A DNA stretch of 64,000 nt from Anaerotruncus sp. (GCA_022009795.1 CP091724.1:62001-126000); one strand, 5' to 3'; shown: positions 9,592 through 20,033, numbered from the stretch's first letter. Program-made: numbers and translations. The notes: a model not told the origin generated them from the letters alone.

Positions 9592-9968
9592 TTATAAAAA
9601 TATTTGAAAGGTTTCTTCGGGAATTATCGTAAATTTGCTGCGTTTCGCTTTTTTTGCCTGCGCCAAAAAGCTCATTTATGCTTTCTGCGTTTGAATCGGG
9701 CGGCAGGCTTTTTAAGCGTGCCCATGGAAACTTCCGCGCTTTGCAGCACGGAATGATCCGTAACATAAGAGGCTTTTTTGTGGTAATCGCTCCACATATC
9801 ATAAATTTCGGCGCAGTATTTAAGCTTTTCGGGCGTGCTTTCACATTCCTCCGCCTCACTTATGGCGGCGATTATTTCACGGCAGTCTCTGCTTATATAA
9901 ATTTGCTCACCGAAGCAGAGCGAAAGTGCGGCAAGCATGAATATCGCGGAAAACCAAAGCCTTTTCAC
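9592..9968 (-). CDS. DUF4363-like small protein, frameshifted
   Basis: About 125 residues. An N-terminal hydrophobic helix (signal or anchor, KRLWFSAIFMLAALSLCF) is followed by a helical domain containing REIIAAISEAEECE, EIYDMWSDYHKKASYVTDH and a segment ending IIPEETFQIFL. This pattern matches DUF4363 proteins of spore formers, whose function is unknown. It starts with GTG at 9968-9966, overlapping the TGA of the upstream DUF421 gene (GTGA), with AAGGAGG as SD, so the two are translationally coupled. Frames change near 9712 and 9652. Confidence 0.6.
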
Positions 9969-10661
9969 TTTTTTGCCTCCTTGGGAATCATAAAAATGTT
10001 GCCCGCGGAATCGACTGTAAGCAGCATTATTTTGTGCATTTCACTGCCGCTCTCTTTAATAAGCAATTCGATTTCGCTGAGCTTGATTTTTGGTTTTCGC
10101 CGAAATATTCGGGCGTGGGTTTTCCGTCCGTAACCGCAGGCACGGGAGTGAAATTTTCGTCAACCGAAAGGGAAAGCTGCTTCGGTGTTACGGGGCTTTC
10201 TTCCGCTTTTTGAAGCACGGAAACCGTGCCGTTTGTTTCTATAACCGCATCCTGAATCGAAGATAAATCAAAAAAATCCCTTTTTCCCGCACGGCGTCCG
10301 TTAAATCGTCTATCGTAAGGCGCAGGCGCCTCATCTGCTTTTCGTCAAGCTTGCCGTTTCTGATAACGAATATCGGCTTGCCCTGAACAAGATTGCGAAA
10401 GGTAAGGCTTTTCATCGATATTGCGGAAACAAGAATTTCAAGCGAAACGAATATTAAAATCGGCACCACCATGTTTGCAAGCGGCATTCCGTTATCCTGC
10501 AGCGGAATTATCGCCACTTGCGAAACAAGAATGGTTATCACAAGCTCGTGCGGCGTAAGCTCGCCGATCTGCCGTTTGCCCATTATTCGCAGGGATATTA
10601 TAACGGTTATATAAATGATTACCGCTCTTATAAAAAAATAATGCTCATTTTGTCTGCGCAC
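9965..10661 (-). CDS. DUF421 (YetF-like) membrane protein, frameshifted
   Basis: About 232 residues: N-terminal transmembrane helices (VIIYITVIISLRIMGKRQIG, then VITILVSQVAIIPL), the family signature GKRQIGELTPHELVITILVS, and a soluble C-terminal DUF421 domain (GKPIFVIRNGKLDEKQMRR, then TIDDLTDAVREKGIF). The C terminus continues through a charged tail to a short last strand before GTGA overlap with the DUF4363 gene. Frames change near 10265 and 10095. In Bacilli, a DUF421/DUF1657 protein (2Duf of the mobile spoVA operon) alters spore inner-membrane permeability. Position next to a germination operon suggests a spore role here (inference). Confidence 0.8.
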
Positions 10662-10761
10662 CCTTTCGTGTTTTTTTGCTTTTTTATATTTTTTTGCATA
10701 AGCCGCCGTTTTATTGAAAAAAATATTTTTAGAAATATTTTTGTTTTTAAAAGGTGATTGT

Positions 10762-12231
10762 TTGGAAAAAAATTTATTCCTCCGCCGCTGATAATAAAAA
10801 AATAAGCTTCGGCGCGATTATGCCGATTGCTCTGATTTTTTAATTCGTGAATGTGAGGTGAGCGGCAGGAAATGCATAGTTTGTGTGCTGGACGGAATGA
10901 TAAGCTCGCTTCAGCTTTCGCAGATGATAATGACGCCGCTGCTTTCGTTTAAAGAAAAATGCAAAACCCCGGCTTTGCTTTACGAAATCGTTAAGCAGCG
11001 TGTGGTAAATTCGCTTGAAATGAGCGATGCCGAGGATTTTGAAGATGTTTATTTTCATCTTTCCTCGGGCTTTGCCGCCGTTTTTTTATAGACGGCGTTT
11101 CAAAGTGCCTTGTGCTTGGAATACAGGGCTTTGAAAAAAGGGGGATAGATGATCCTGCAACGGAGGCAAACATCAAGGGCGCGCGAGAGTGCTTTACGGA
11201 AACCTTAAACGATAATAAGGCAACTCTGCACCGCCGCATAAAAACCCCGGCTCTTAAAATGAAGCAAATAAAAGTGGGCAGGCAGGTGCAAACCTCCGTT
11301 GCGATTTGTTATATAAAAGGCATTGCAAGCGAAAGGCTTGTGCACGAGGTTGAGCGCCGCATAAATTCCGCAAATATAGACCGTGTTTGCGATTATGCCG
11401 AGCTTGCCGCGTTTTTTTGGGCAGTGATGTCGGCTCTGTTTTTTTCGGCTTACGGAAACACGGAACGCCCCGACACTCTGTGCTCAAAATTATACGAGGG
11501 GCGCGTTGCCGTGCTGGTGGACGGTTCACCGTTTGCCGTTTATGTGCCCTGCCTTTTCACCGATTCGTTTTCCACCGTAGATGATTACAACAATCGGCCC
11601 GTTTACGCAAGCATGAATCGCCTGCTTAAATATTTTTCGTTTGTTATTTCGGTTGTGCTTCCCGGGCTTTATGTTGCCGTGGGCACTTTTCATCAGGAGC
11701 TTTTGCCCACATCGCTTATGTATACGATTGCCGCAGCGGAAATTACAACGCCGTTTTTCCCTTATGCAGGAGGCGGTTATGATAATGATTTTGTATGAAA
11801 TCAAGCGTGAAGCGGGACTGCGCCTTCCGCGTGCCATAGGGCATGCCGTGTCCATAATCGGCGCGCTTGTTATCGGCGATGCGGTCGTAAACGCGGGGCT
11901 TGTCGGTGCGCCCATGCTTGTTGTGGTGGCGGTTACGGCAATATCGTCTTATGTGATTTATCCGCTTTATGAAAGCGTTGCCGTGCTGAGGCTCGGATTT
12001 ATCATTCTCGGCGGTTACACGGGCATTTACGGCGTTGTGCTCGGAATGTGCGTGCTGTGCGTGAATATAACCGCCATAAATCCTTACGGTGTGCCTTATT
12101 CCGCTCCGATTTCGCCGCTTAATAAAAAAAGCATAGGCGATGTGTTTTATCGCCAAAATTGGAGGAAAATGGCAAAAAGAAATATAACCGTTCAAAGCCT
12201 GCGAGGTGCGGATATCAGTGACGAAAAATAA
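10762..12231 (+). CDS. Spore germination receptor subunit A (GerA family), frameshifted
   Basis: Inner-membrane subunit of a Ger nutrient receptor that starts germination after sensing small molecules. About 490 residues as usual. The N-terminal soluble domain has DFLIRECEVSGRKCIVCVLDGM and the GerA-type VFIDGVSKCLVLGIQGFEKRGI core when the shift near 11090 is corrected. Also visible are the segment starting EGRVAVLVDGSPFAVYVPC and C-terminal membrane helices including LPRAIGHAVSIIGALVIGDA, a typical GerA hallmark. The start TTG follows AAAAGGTGATTG. Frames change near 10790, 10835, 11090, 11418 and 11760. GerB starts before it ends. Confidence 0.9.
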
Positions 12232-13261
12232 ATTTAAAAGGGAAGCGGCCGCGCCCGTGAGTTTGTTTTTTATTGTGTTTGTAAGCAGACTTTTGGTGGG
12301 CTTCACGGCAAGCTCGGCGGTGCTCGGCACCGAATACAGCGCAGATATAGCAATCAGCACCGCTTCGGCTGCTGTTGCCGCACTTTGCTTATCGTGTGCG
12401 GTGATAAAAATGCTTGAAAACGGTAAAAATGTGGTTGATAATGCGGTTTTGCGGCGGCTTTACGGATTGTTTTATCTGTTTTCCGGCGCGCTTTCAATAA
12501 GCAAATTTGCGCTTTTTTCCTCTGCCGAACTGCATCAGGAGGCACGCACCTTTGTGCTTGGTGCGTTTATGATTGCCGTCTGCACCTATGCCGCATCGCT
12601 CGGATTTGAGGCGATTTCGCGCTTTTCTGCGCTTGTTTTTGTGCTCACGGTTATCGGTGTTTTCGGAATTGCCGCGGCTTCGGCAAACAAATTTGAATCA
12701 ATAAATCTTTTTCCGTTTATGCAAAACGACAGTGCCGCGGTGCTGAAAAATGCAGCGTATTCCCTGTGCAGCACAAGCGAAATTCCGCTTCTTTTTGCTT
12801 TGCGACCGCGGGTAAACGGAAAGGCGGGCAAGCCGTTTTGCTTTGCAATCGTCCTCTCATGTTTACTGAGCCTCTTGATTGCCGTTTTGGCCTGCGGTGT
12901 TCTGGGCAACACGGCTTCCGTTTCGGCTTATCCCGTTTTTGAGCTTTCTCAGCTTGCACGCCTCGGCTCAGGCGAAAGGCCGGAAGCGGTTTTTACCGCG
13001 CTTTGGATTTTTGCCGTGTTTTTGAAAATCTCCGTTTTTCTTTATTGCGCGGCGCTTTGCTTCGGCAAAACGCAAAATCGCAAAAAGTGTGTTGCCTGCG
13101 GCCTTGTGATGCTTGGGGCAACGGCGCTGATTTTATACACACGCCTTTACTCGGCGGCAAACGGACTGCTTGTTTATATTCCGTTCGCGGTTTTCGGCGC
13201 GTTTTTACCCGCAGTCTATGCGTTAACTCACAAAAGGGGGAATCGGTTTGAGAGGCGTTAA
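12218..13261 (+). CDS. Spore germination receptor subunit B (GerAB/ArcD-type)
   Basis: Ten-helix APC-superfamily subunit thought to bind the germinant. 347 residues from the GTG at 12218 (GTG at 12206 is a possible earlier start; both overlap the end of subunit A, showing translational coupling). The sequence is hydrophobic throughout, with SLFFIVFVSRLLVG in helix 1, LGFEAISRFSALVF and VSAYPVFELSQLARLG, which match GerB organisation. The gene is intact. Confidence 0.88.
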   Translation: MTKNKFKREAAAPVSLFFIVFVSRLLVGFTASSAVLGTEYSADIAISTASAAVAALCLSCAVIKMLENGKNVVDNAVLRRLYGLFYLFSGALSISKFALFSSAELHQEARTFVLGAFMIAVCTYAASLGFEAISRFSALVFVLTVIGVFGIAAASANKFESINLFPFMQNDSAAVLKNAAYSLCSTSEIPLLFALRPRVNGKAGKPFCFAIVLSCLLSLLIAVLACGVLGNTASVSAYPVFELSQLARLGSGERPEAVFTALWIFAVFLKISVFLYCAALCFGKTQNRKKCVACGLVMLGATALILYTRLYSAANGLLVYIPFAVFGAFLPAVYALTHKRGNRFERR

Positions 13262-14355
13262 AGTAATTGCAGTGTTGCTTGTTGCTTGCCTTTGCTTTTG
13301 CGGCTGCTCGGCAAGAAAAAATCTTAAGGATTTAAGCGTTGCCGAGGGACTCGGAATTGATAATGCCGAGCAGGGAAAATGCGTAACGGTGCAAACGCTT
13401 AATCTTGCGAAAGCGGGAAACGGCACCGACGCACTTTCGGGAAATGTTACCCTTAACACCGCTGGCACGGGGCAAAATATATCCTCTGCTGCTGCGGCAG
13501 CTGCGGAAAGTTTGTCCAAGGATTTGTTTTTCGGTCAAAATAAACTGCTTGTTTTCGGCATGGATGTGGCGGTAAATGATCTTGCAACCTGCTTTGATTA
13601 TCTTATGCGAAGCGAAAATTCGCGCCCGGATGTGCCTGTGTGCATTTCATCCGGCACCGCCGCTCAGCTGCTTGATTGTGGGCAAAACGATGCACTTGTG
13701 CCCGCACAGGCTGTTGCCGAGCTTTTGACAAAAACGGTCAAAATTCGGGGTTTTTCGCTTTATGTTACCGTAAACGAAATGCTCAATCTTTATAAGGATA
13801 AAACCTCCGATATTTGCTTGCCTGTAATAACCGCCGGCGATGAAAGCTCCAAAACGAGCGGCATCGCGATTTTTTCGGAAAGCAGGCTCGCTGGCGTTTT
13901 ATCCGGTGTTGAAACGGTCGGTTTGCTCTTTTTAAAGGATAAAGTCAAATCGGGCTATATGGAGCTTGAAAGCGAAAAATACGGCAATATCGGCGTGCGC
14001 ATAATCGGCGCTTCGGCAAAAACGAAGGCGTTTGCGCAGGGTGAAACCGTGCATTTTAAGGTGGGCGTTAAGCTGTTTTACTCGATAGACGAAATTGAAA
14101 ACGGCTCAAAGGAGTCGCTTTCGGATGCGGAGCTTGCCGAAATCGGCAAAGAGGTTGAAAACGCCGTTCGGCGCAACTGCGAAAAGGCTTTTTATGCCTG
14201 CACGAAAAACGGAAGCGATTGCCTGCGAGTGGGCGAAAATTTGGCAAAAGTATGACCCCGCCGCTTATGAAAAAAATGAGCGATGATTGGGAAAAAGTAT
14301 CTAAAAAAACGCCGTGCTTGATTTCGATTGCTCGGGTCGCCTTAAAAAAAGATGA
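13248..14355 (+). CDS. Spore germination lipoprotein, subunit C (GerC), frameshifted at end
   Basis: Lipid-anchored outer-leaflet subunit of the Ger receptor. It starts with TTG at 13248 after AAAAGGGGGAATCGG, overlapping the GerB stop. The signal peptide ends in a lipobox (FCGC, Cys about 20), followed by NLKDLSVAEGLGIDN, the typical GerC opening (location of activity and ID statement), LSKDLFFGQNKLLVFG and a long alpha/beta region to residue 330. A shift near 14250 restores a C-terminal segment (AKYDPAAYEK, then VLDFDCSGRLKK) like the terminal strand of GerC. The exact stop at about 14355 is inferred. Confidence 0.85.
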
Positions 14356-14363
14356 ACGAAAAT

Positions 14364-14585
14364 TCAAACGGCAAATGATCTTCGAAAGCGGGCAAAAGTT
14401 AAAAAAAGCAGCTTTAAACAGCCGACTTTTTGACTGCTTAAGCCTTGGCTTCGCCGATTTGCGCCGAAAAAAATCGTTACAAGCTCGTTTCTGCCGCCGC
14501 TGCTTTTTGCGGCGGAGGCCGCCGCGGGCACGGCAAGAGTCAAAACGAATAAAATCACAAAAAAATTATCGCCGCTTTTTTTCAT
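14364..14585 (-). CDS. Possible small secreted or membrane peptide
   Basis: 73 codons opposite to all neighbours. The first 25 residues look like a signal peptide (KKSGDNFFVILFVLTLAVPA then ASA). A weak SD (GGAAAGGA) is about 13 bases upstream of the ATG. The rest has no recognisable features and may not be coded. It could be a chance reading frame in the 370-base gap between the germination operon and the citrate synthase gene. Confidence 0.25.
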   Translation of the reverse strand: MKKSGDNFFVILFVLTLAVPAAASAAKSSGGRNELVTIFFGANRRSQGLSSQKVGCLKLLFLTFARFRRSFAV

Positions 14586-14721
14586 GTTGCTTCACGTGTC
14601 CTTTCCGATTGCGCGGCACTGTTTTATTTTTTTCGCGCCGCCTTGACTTCAAGTGCCGAAATATAGTATAATAACTTTTGATTTAATTATAATTTATATT
14701 AAGCTTAAGGGTTGATAAACT

Positions 14722-16094
14722 ATGTCATCAAAATACATTTCGCCCATATCAATGGATGCCATTTCAAGATTATGCGGCGAGCTTGAAAAAAAATAACTCA
14801 ATTAAACCCCGTGATTTTGAAAGATATCATGTTAAGCGCGGCCTCAGGAATGAGGACGGCACAGGAGTTATGGCAGGCCTTACTCGAATCTGCTCGGTTG
14901 AAGGATATTATATTTTAGACGGCGAAAAAGGTTGCCAAGGACGGTAAGCTTTCTTACAGAGGCTATGACATAAACGATATCGTTTCCAATTGCGTTAAAG
15001 AAAATCGCTTCGGCTTTGAAGAGGTTGTTTGGCTTTTTGCTTTTCGGCGATTTACCAACGGCACACCAGCTTGATTCGATTTGCGAGGTTATCGATGTTT
15101 GCCGATTTTTTTGCCCGATGATTTTATCGAGGATATGATAATCAAAAATCCCTCAAAGGATATTATGAACAAAATTGCGCGCAGCATTTTGGGGCTTTAT
15201 TCTTATGACGAAAATCCGGATGATATTTCCGTGCAAAATGTTTTGCGCCAAAGTCTTCAGCTCGTGGCACAGTTCCCAACCATAATGACAACGGCATATC
15301 AGGTTAAAAGAAGGGCGTTTTACGGCAAATCCATGTATTTGCATCCGATTAAAAGAGGGCTTTCCACCGCCGAATATATTTTAAGGCAAACAAGAAGCGA
15401 TAAGCTTTATTCCGATGATGAGGCAAAGCTGCTTGATATTATGCTTATGCTTCATGCCGATCACGGCGGCGGCAACAATTCCACCTTTGCCACAAGAGTG
15501 CTCACTTCAAGCGGCACGGATACATATTCGGCGATTGCCGCGGGCGTCGGCTCGCTTAAAGGCCCGCGCCACGGCGGTGCAAACCTTAAAACCTCTGCAA
15601 TGATGAATGAAATTATTGCAAATGTTGCCGATTCAACGGATAAATCCCAGGTTAAGGATTATCTTGTTAAAATTTTGAATAAGGAAGCCGGCGACGGCCT
15701 CGGTCTTATTTACGGTATGGGTCACGCGGTATATACGATTTCAGATCCTCGTGCGGTTATTCTTAAAAACAGCGCAAGGGAGCTTGCTTATCGTTCCGGC
15801 TTTGAAAAAGGAATTTAAAACCCTTGAAAATATTGAAGAAGTAACTCCGGAGCTTTTGCACGAAATTAAGGGCGACGATAGGAAATCTGCGCCAATGTGG
15901 ATTTGTATTCCGGCCTTTGCTACAAGGTGCTCGGTATTCCCGAGGATTTATATACTCCGCTTTTTGCAAGCGCAAGAATAGCCGGCTGGTGTGCCCACAG
16001 ACTTGAAGAGCTCACTTCAAGCAAGCGCATTATTCGCCCGGCGTATAAGAGCGTTTCCAAAAGAAGAATTTATACTCCGATAGAAAAAAGATAA
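14722..16094 (+). CDS. Citrate synthase, frameshifted
   Basis: Condenses oxaloacetate and acetyl-CoA to citrate; in anaerobes it feeds the oxidative branch toward 2-oxoglutarate and glutamate. About 457 residues, the length of the clostridial form with an N-terminal extension. Motifs: GLRNEDGTGVMAGLT, LSYRGYDINDIV (the GYDI element near the N terminus), HADHGGGNNSTF with active-site His, GPRHGGAN, IYGMGHAVYTISDPRA with the second active-site His, and a C-terminal VDLYSGLCYKVLGIP, then RIAGWCAHRLEE including the CoA-contacting region and catalytic Asp segment. Frames change near 14795, 14930, 15045, 15105, 15812 and 15885. Its stop overlaps the next start. Confidence 0.95.
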
Positions 16095-16937
16095 TGAAAA
16101 AAAGCAATTTTTCGGTATGCGGCGCTTTTTGCTTTTGGCTTGGCTGTGCAGCGGCATTTGCGGCCTTGGCGCTTCGCTGTGTGCAGGTTTTTAAATATAC
16201 GGATTACGAAACCGCGCATGTGTTAAAATCCGCTTCGGAAAGCGTTGCGGCGTTTTATTCGTTGCTTGCCGCCTCGGCGGTATTCTTCGCGCTTTCCGTT
16301 ATTAAATGCAAGCCGTTTTTCTTCGGTTAATCGAATGCGCGGAAAAAGCATTTTTTTGCCCTTTGTCTTTTATCGGGCGCCGGAATGTTTTTATGATTTT
16401 GTTTATCGCTGCATTTTGTGCTTTGACTATGTTTCGTCAACGCAGCACCCAGCGGCAAACAGATTGACTCCGATGATATGTACGGCGATATTTGCGCTGT
16501 TTTCTGCGGCGTTTTTTATTGCGCTCGGAATTTCGTTTAAAACAACGCGATATCAAATGAGCAGCCTTTGGTTTTTGTATATCTCGCCCGTTATGTGGGC
16601 GATTTCGGGGCTGCTTTCACTGCTCACTGTTTACGATGATGTGTTTTTTGCCGAGGAAACCTTTTTAAAATATGCCGCCATGATTGCGGCGGTGGTTTTC
16701 TTTTTGCTTTTTGCGCTCGGCGAGGATAAGGATAAATCCGCGCTTCCTGCGCTTGTGGCAGCAGGGCTTGTTTACGGCTCGTTTGCGATTTCACTTTCCG
16801 TTCCGCGAATTGCGGCACTGGCGGCAGGTCTGCCGCTTGTCGGGGCGGATTTTTTTCATCTGTTTCTTTCCTGTTTACCGGGCTTTTTCGCCGTTTGCGC
16901 GGCGCTGAAAACGGTATTGACAAGCAATGAAGCTTGA
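16094..16937 (+). CDS. Polytopic membrane protein of unknown function, frameshifted
   Basis: Not recognised. The ATG at 16094 overlaps the citrate synthase stop (TAATG), so the two are co-transcribed. Nominal 280 residues with about seven hydrophobic helices: residues 10-28, a second pair around 16240-16330, and four more between 16480 and 16930 (for example WFLYISPVMWAISGLLSLL and MIAAVVFFLLFALG). The frame is uncertain between 16325 and 16480 because of T runs; an alternative reading there gives a good helix (GAGMFLMILFIAAFCALTMF). No catalytic motifs seen. Confidence 0.55.
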
Positions 16938-17048
16938 TTCTGTTCTTAAAATATGAATGCACGGAATATTTTTTTAACAGATTTTTACAAATTGGAATAT
17001 AAATTTATCCTGTTTGTAAATTTTGTTTTTAAATTATATGGAAATAAC

Positions 17049-17078
17049 TTTACAAATTCCTCCGGTTAAGCTTATAAT
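17049..17078 (+). promoter_or_regulatory. Promoter of darA-holB-ricT
   Basis: TTTACA at 17049-17054, 18 bases, TATAAT at 17073-17078. Confidence 0.6.
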
Positions 17079-17167
17079 TTGATATGCAGACAATGCATGA
17101 TCTTCCTTTATTTCGCTTGCCCGCGGCGAATGTTTTGAATTTGCGGGGGAAAGGCTATGAATCGGTT

Positions 17168-17513
17168 ATGAAACTGATAATAACTATCGTGTCGAATAAA
17201 GACACGGAAAATGTACTTGATAAATTAAGCGAGGCGCGTTTCAGCGCCACACGAGTGTCCACAACGGGTCTGTTCCTTGAGGGCGGTCATTCATGCCTTT
17301 TTATAGGTGTTGAGGATTCCAAGGTGGACGATGTTTTTGAGGTGCTTCAGGGCGCCGTAACAAAAAGAGTTGTTCGCCAGCACGGTGTTAAAAAGCACTT
17401 TGCAGGGCACATTGTTGCAGCAGCCGGTTGATGTTGAGGAATTCGGCGGCGTGGCATTTGTTGTTGATGTTGAGGAATTTAAAAAGTTTTTAATTGAAGC
17501 ATATGTTGTTTAA
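17168..17513 (+). CDS. darA: Cyclic di-AMP receptor DarA/PstA family (DUF970), frameshifted
   Basis: PII-like trimeric signalling protein; in Bacillus and Listeria this family binds c-di-AMP. About 114 residues, family length. MKLIITIVSNKDTENVLDKL, the loop RVSTTGLFLEGGHSCLFIGV and the conserved EEFGGVAFVVDVEEF ending are all visible; the last part requires a shift near 17425. The ATG at 17168 is chosen because family members begin MKLI; an ATG at 17084 would add 28 unmatched residues. It precedes holB and ricT as in Bacillus subtilis (yaaQ-holB-yaaT region), supporting orthology. Confidence 0.88.
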
Positions 17514-18484
17514 TAATTTTATCGGAAACGAAAAAGCAAAGCAGCAAATTTCAAATCTTTATGAATCCGGCAGGCTCCCGCATGCAATTGTGCTTGAGGG
17601 GGAAACCGGGCTCGGCAAGCGAACGCTGGCAAGGGATATTGCACAGGCGCTTGTGTGCAGAGCCGAGAGTGAGCACCCCTGCGGAGTTTGCTCCCAGTGC
17701 GTAAAGGCAAAAAAGCAACTGCACCCGGATATTTACGAATACAGTGCTCCGGGCGGTGCAAATTCGTTTCACATAGATAAAATCAGAGATATTATTGCCG
17801 ATGTTTATATAACCCCCAACGAGGCGGATTATAAAATTTATATTCTCGGCAACGCGCATTGTATGAATGAAAATGCGCAAAACGCACTGCTTAAAATATT
17901 GGAAGAACCGCCGGGCTATGCCGTGTTTATATTAACTGCGGAAAATCGCTCCGCTCTGCTTGAAACCGTGCTTTCAAGGGCGGTTGTTATATCCGTTGAT
18001 GGCGTTTCGCCGAAGCTCGGCGCCGAATTTATAACCGGGCTTAACGAAGATGTTGATTATAACGACGCTTATAATGCCGTTGCCGCACTCGGCGGAAATA
18101 TCGGCAGGGCCTATGAAAGCATTGCGGGCGGCAGGCTGCAAAAATTAACCGCCTTGGTGGATGATATTGCACAAAAGCTTGCCTCAAACAATGAATACGA
18201 TTTGCTTAAGGCGGTTGCTCCGCTCACGGGCAATCGGCAGGATACCGCGGCGGTGCTCGGCATGCTTAAAACCGTGCTTCGCGATGCAGTGGCGGGCGGC
18301 AAAAGGCTTTCAGGCCTTGACAATGCCGTTGACGCACTTAAAGGCGAGTTCTCAAAGCAAAAGCTTTTTGCGCTTTATAATGCCGCGCAGGAGCTTGAGC
18401 TGGCGGCAAATAAAAAAATTCCAATTCGGCATTGCTCACAACAAAAAAATCTGCTATTCGCAGCGAAGAGCGGCAGGCAGATAG
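17503..18484 (+). CDS. holB: DNA polymerase III delta-prime subunit, frameshifted at end
   Basis: AAA+ clamp-loader subunit. About 327 residues. N-terminal NFIGNEKAKQQISNLYESGR, Walker A-like GETGLGKRT, four zinc-binding cysteines in CGVCSQCVKAKK with an upstream Cys, HPDIYEY, the SRC-type region (here LSRAVVISV) and the sensor-like NAQNALLKILEEPP. ATG at 17503 overlaps the end of darA. The C-terminal end is in another frame after the A run at 18412; corrected reading ends at 18482-18484. Confidence 0.93.
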
Positions 18485-18496
18485 GAGAATCATTTG

Positions 18497-19396
18497 ATGA
18501 CAGAAATTGTTTCCGTTCGTTTTAAAGACGCGGGAAAAGTATATTATTTCGACCCAAACGGGCTTAAAGTAAGAATAGGCGATAATGTTATCGTTGAAAC
18601 GGCAAGGGGCGTGGAATGTGCCACGGTTGCTGCCGCAAACAGATTTGTGGAGGATGATTCGCTTGTTTCTCCGCTTAAACCGATTTTAAGAATTGCCACG
18701 GCAGAGGATAAGGCCACCCTTCAAAAGAATAAACAAAAGGAAAGAGAGGCCTATGAAATCTGCGTTAAAAAGATTGAGGATCACGGGCTTGATATGAGCC
18801 TTTCCGAAGTTGAATATGCGTTTGACGGCTCCAAGATTATATTCTTTTTCACGGCAGACGGCAGAGTGGATTTTCGCGAGCTCGTTAAGAACCTTGCCTC
18901 AACCTTTCACACCAGAATTGAATTGCGCCAAATCGGCGTGCGCGATGAAGCCAAAATGCTTGGCGGACTCGGAATATGCGGCAGACCGTTTTGTTGCTCC
19001 ACTTTTCTTAATGACTTTCATTCCGTTTCAATCAAAATGGCAAAGGAGCAGGGGCTCAGCCTTTCGCCGGGCAAAATCAGCGGCACCTGCGGCAGGCTTA
19101 TGTGCTGCCTGCAATATGAAGAAAATTCATATGAATATTTAAATAAAATCACACCCAGGTGCGGAAGCGTTGTTGATTGCCGCGAGGGCAGGGGCACGGT
19201 TGTTGATGCTTCATTGCTTACGGGCAAGCTTAAAGTGGCACTTGACAGCTCTGTTGACGGTGCGGCTCCCGTTGTTGTAAACAGGGAGGAATGTGTTGTT
19301 GTTCGCGAGCCGGGAAAGCGCCGCGCACCATCCAAAAAAATTCCGAATAACAGCCCCGAAATTCAAGGAATAAACGCAAAAATTAGCGTATGCTAA
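18497..19396 (+). CDS. ricT: PSP1-domain regulatory iron-sulfur protein RicT
   Basis: 299 residues, intact. MTEIVSVRFKDAGKVYYFDP and VIVETARGVECATV begin the PSP1 domain. Cysteines in LGICGRPFCCSTFL and GTCGRLMCCLQYE are the conserved CGRPFCC/CGRLMCC motifs of RicT (YaaT), which with RicA and RicF forms an FeS complex affecting RNase Y and RNA processing. ATG at 18497 is used; a TTG one codon earlier is also possible. The SD is AGGAG in the holB stop region, so translation is coupled. Confidence 0.95.
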   Translation: MTEIVSVRFKDAGKVYYFDPNGLKVRIGDNVIVETARGVECATVAAANRFVEDDSLVSPLKPILRIATAEDKATLQKNKQKEREAYEICVKKIEDHGLDMSLSEVEYAFDGSKIIFFFTADGRVDFRELVKNLASTFHTRIELRQIGVRDEAKMLGGLGICGRPFCCSTFLNDFHSVSIKMAKEQGLSLSPGKISGTCGRLMCCLQYEENSYEYLNKITPRCGSVVDCREGRGTVVDASLLTGKLKVALDSSVDGAAPVVVNREECVVVREPGKRRAPSKKIPNNSPEIQGINAKISVC

Positions 19397-19409
19397 CCGA
19401 CTTTTCCTC

Positions 19410-19437
19410 TTGAAAAAACAAAATTATGTGTTATAGT
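19410..19437 (+). promoter_or_regulatory. Promoter of the ferredoxin gene
   Basis: TTGAAA at 19410-19415, 16 bases, TATAGT at 19432-19437. Confidence 0.6.
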
Positions 19438-19492
19438 ATTAGTGAAAGTTGATGATATTGCTTTCGGTAATAATGATGGGAGGTGTCTTGGA

Positions 19493-19666
19493 ATGGCATA
19501 CAAAATTTCAGATGATTGCATTTCTTGCGGTGCTTGCGCGGCAGAATGCCCTGTAAGTGCGATTTCGGAAGGTGACGGTAAATTTGAAATCGATGCAGAT
19601 ACCTGCATTGAATGCGGCGCATGCGCTGGTGTTTGCCCCGTAGGTGCACCCGCTCTTGACGAATAA
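19493..19666 (+). CDS. 2[4Fe-4S] ferredoxin
   Basis: 57-residue clostridial-type ferredoxin, a soluble electron carrier for pyruvate:ferredoxin oxidoreductase, hydrogenase and similar enzymes. Two CxxCxxCxxxCP motifs are present: CISCGACAAECP and CIECGACAGVCP. The ATG at 19493 follows GGGAGGTGTCTTGGA; starting at 19442 would add 17 residues foreign to the family. It has its own promoter and terminator. Confidence 0.97.
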   Translation: MAYKISDDCISCGACAAECPVSAISEGDGKFEIDADTCIECGACAGVCPVGAPALDE

Positions 19667-19690
19667 TTTCGTACTGCATAATTAAGTAAT

Positions 19691-19722
19691 AAAAAAAGCC
19701 GTTTTTTTAAGCGGCTTTTTTA
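19691..19722 (+). terminator. Terminator of the ferredoxin gene
   Basis: AAAAAAGCCGTTT pairs with AAGCGGCTTTTTT (one G-U), ending in a T run. Confidence 0.9.
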
Positions 19723-19753
19723 TTATGCGAAAAATTCATATTTTTTTATGTAA

Positions 19754-19788
19754 TAAGGACCGAGGCTCTGCCGCGGTCCTTATTTTTC
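19754..19788 (+). terminator. Second terminator-like hairpin
   Basis: TAAGGACCG and CGGTCCTTA enclose an 11-base loop, followed by TTTTT. No gene lies between it and the first terminator, so it is a backup terminator or the end of a very short transcript. Confidence 0.7.
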
Positions 19789-20033
19789 TGTTTTTTTCAT
19801 TAGCATTATAACCTTTCGATTTATTTGCAGAGAGTGTTTAGATTGCACCTTCTGCGCTTTGCGGCGGCTTAAAACATAAGATAAACAATTGTTGTTTTTA
19901 TACTCCTGTTTGCAAAATTAAACCTTTTATATAATTTTTAGCATTATTTATGAGATATCACAAGTGAAAAAAAGCAAATTCGCAAAAAAAGCATGCATTC
20001 CCATTTGCAGGCAAGAAAAAAAGCAAGCAAAAA
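19789..20033. other. Gene-free stretch
   Basis: No supported coding sequence on either strand. AT-rich with several A/T runs. Part of a 550-base gene-free interval between the ferredoxin and the export operon; the remainder holds the structured element at 20034-20165. Confidence 0.6.

Noticed and set aside
14722..16094. Citrate synthase as a pseudogene
   Set aside because: All active-site motifs are present and breaks fall at homopolymers as in many other essential genes of the window.
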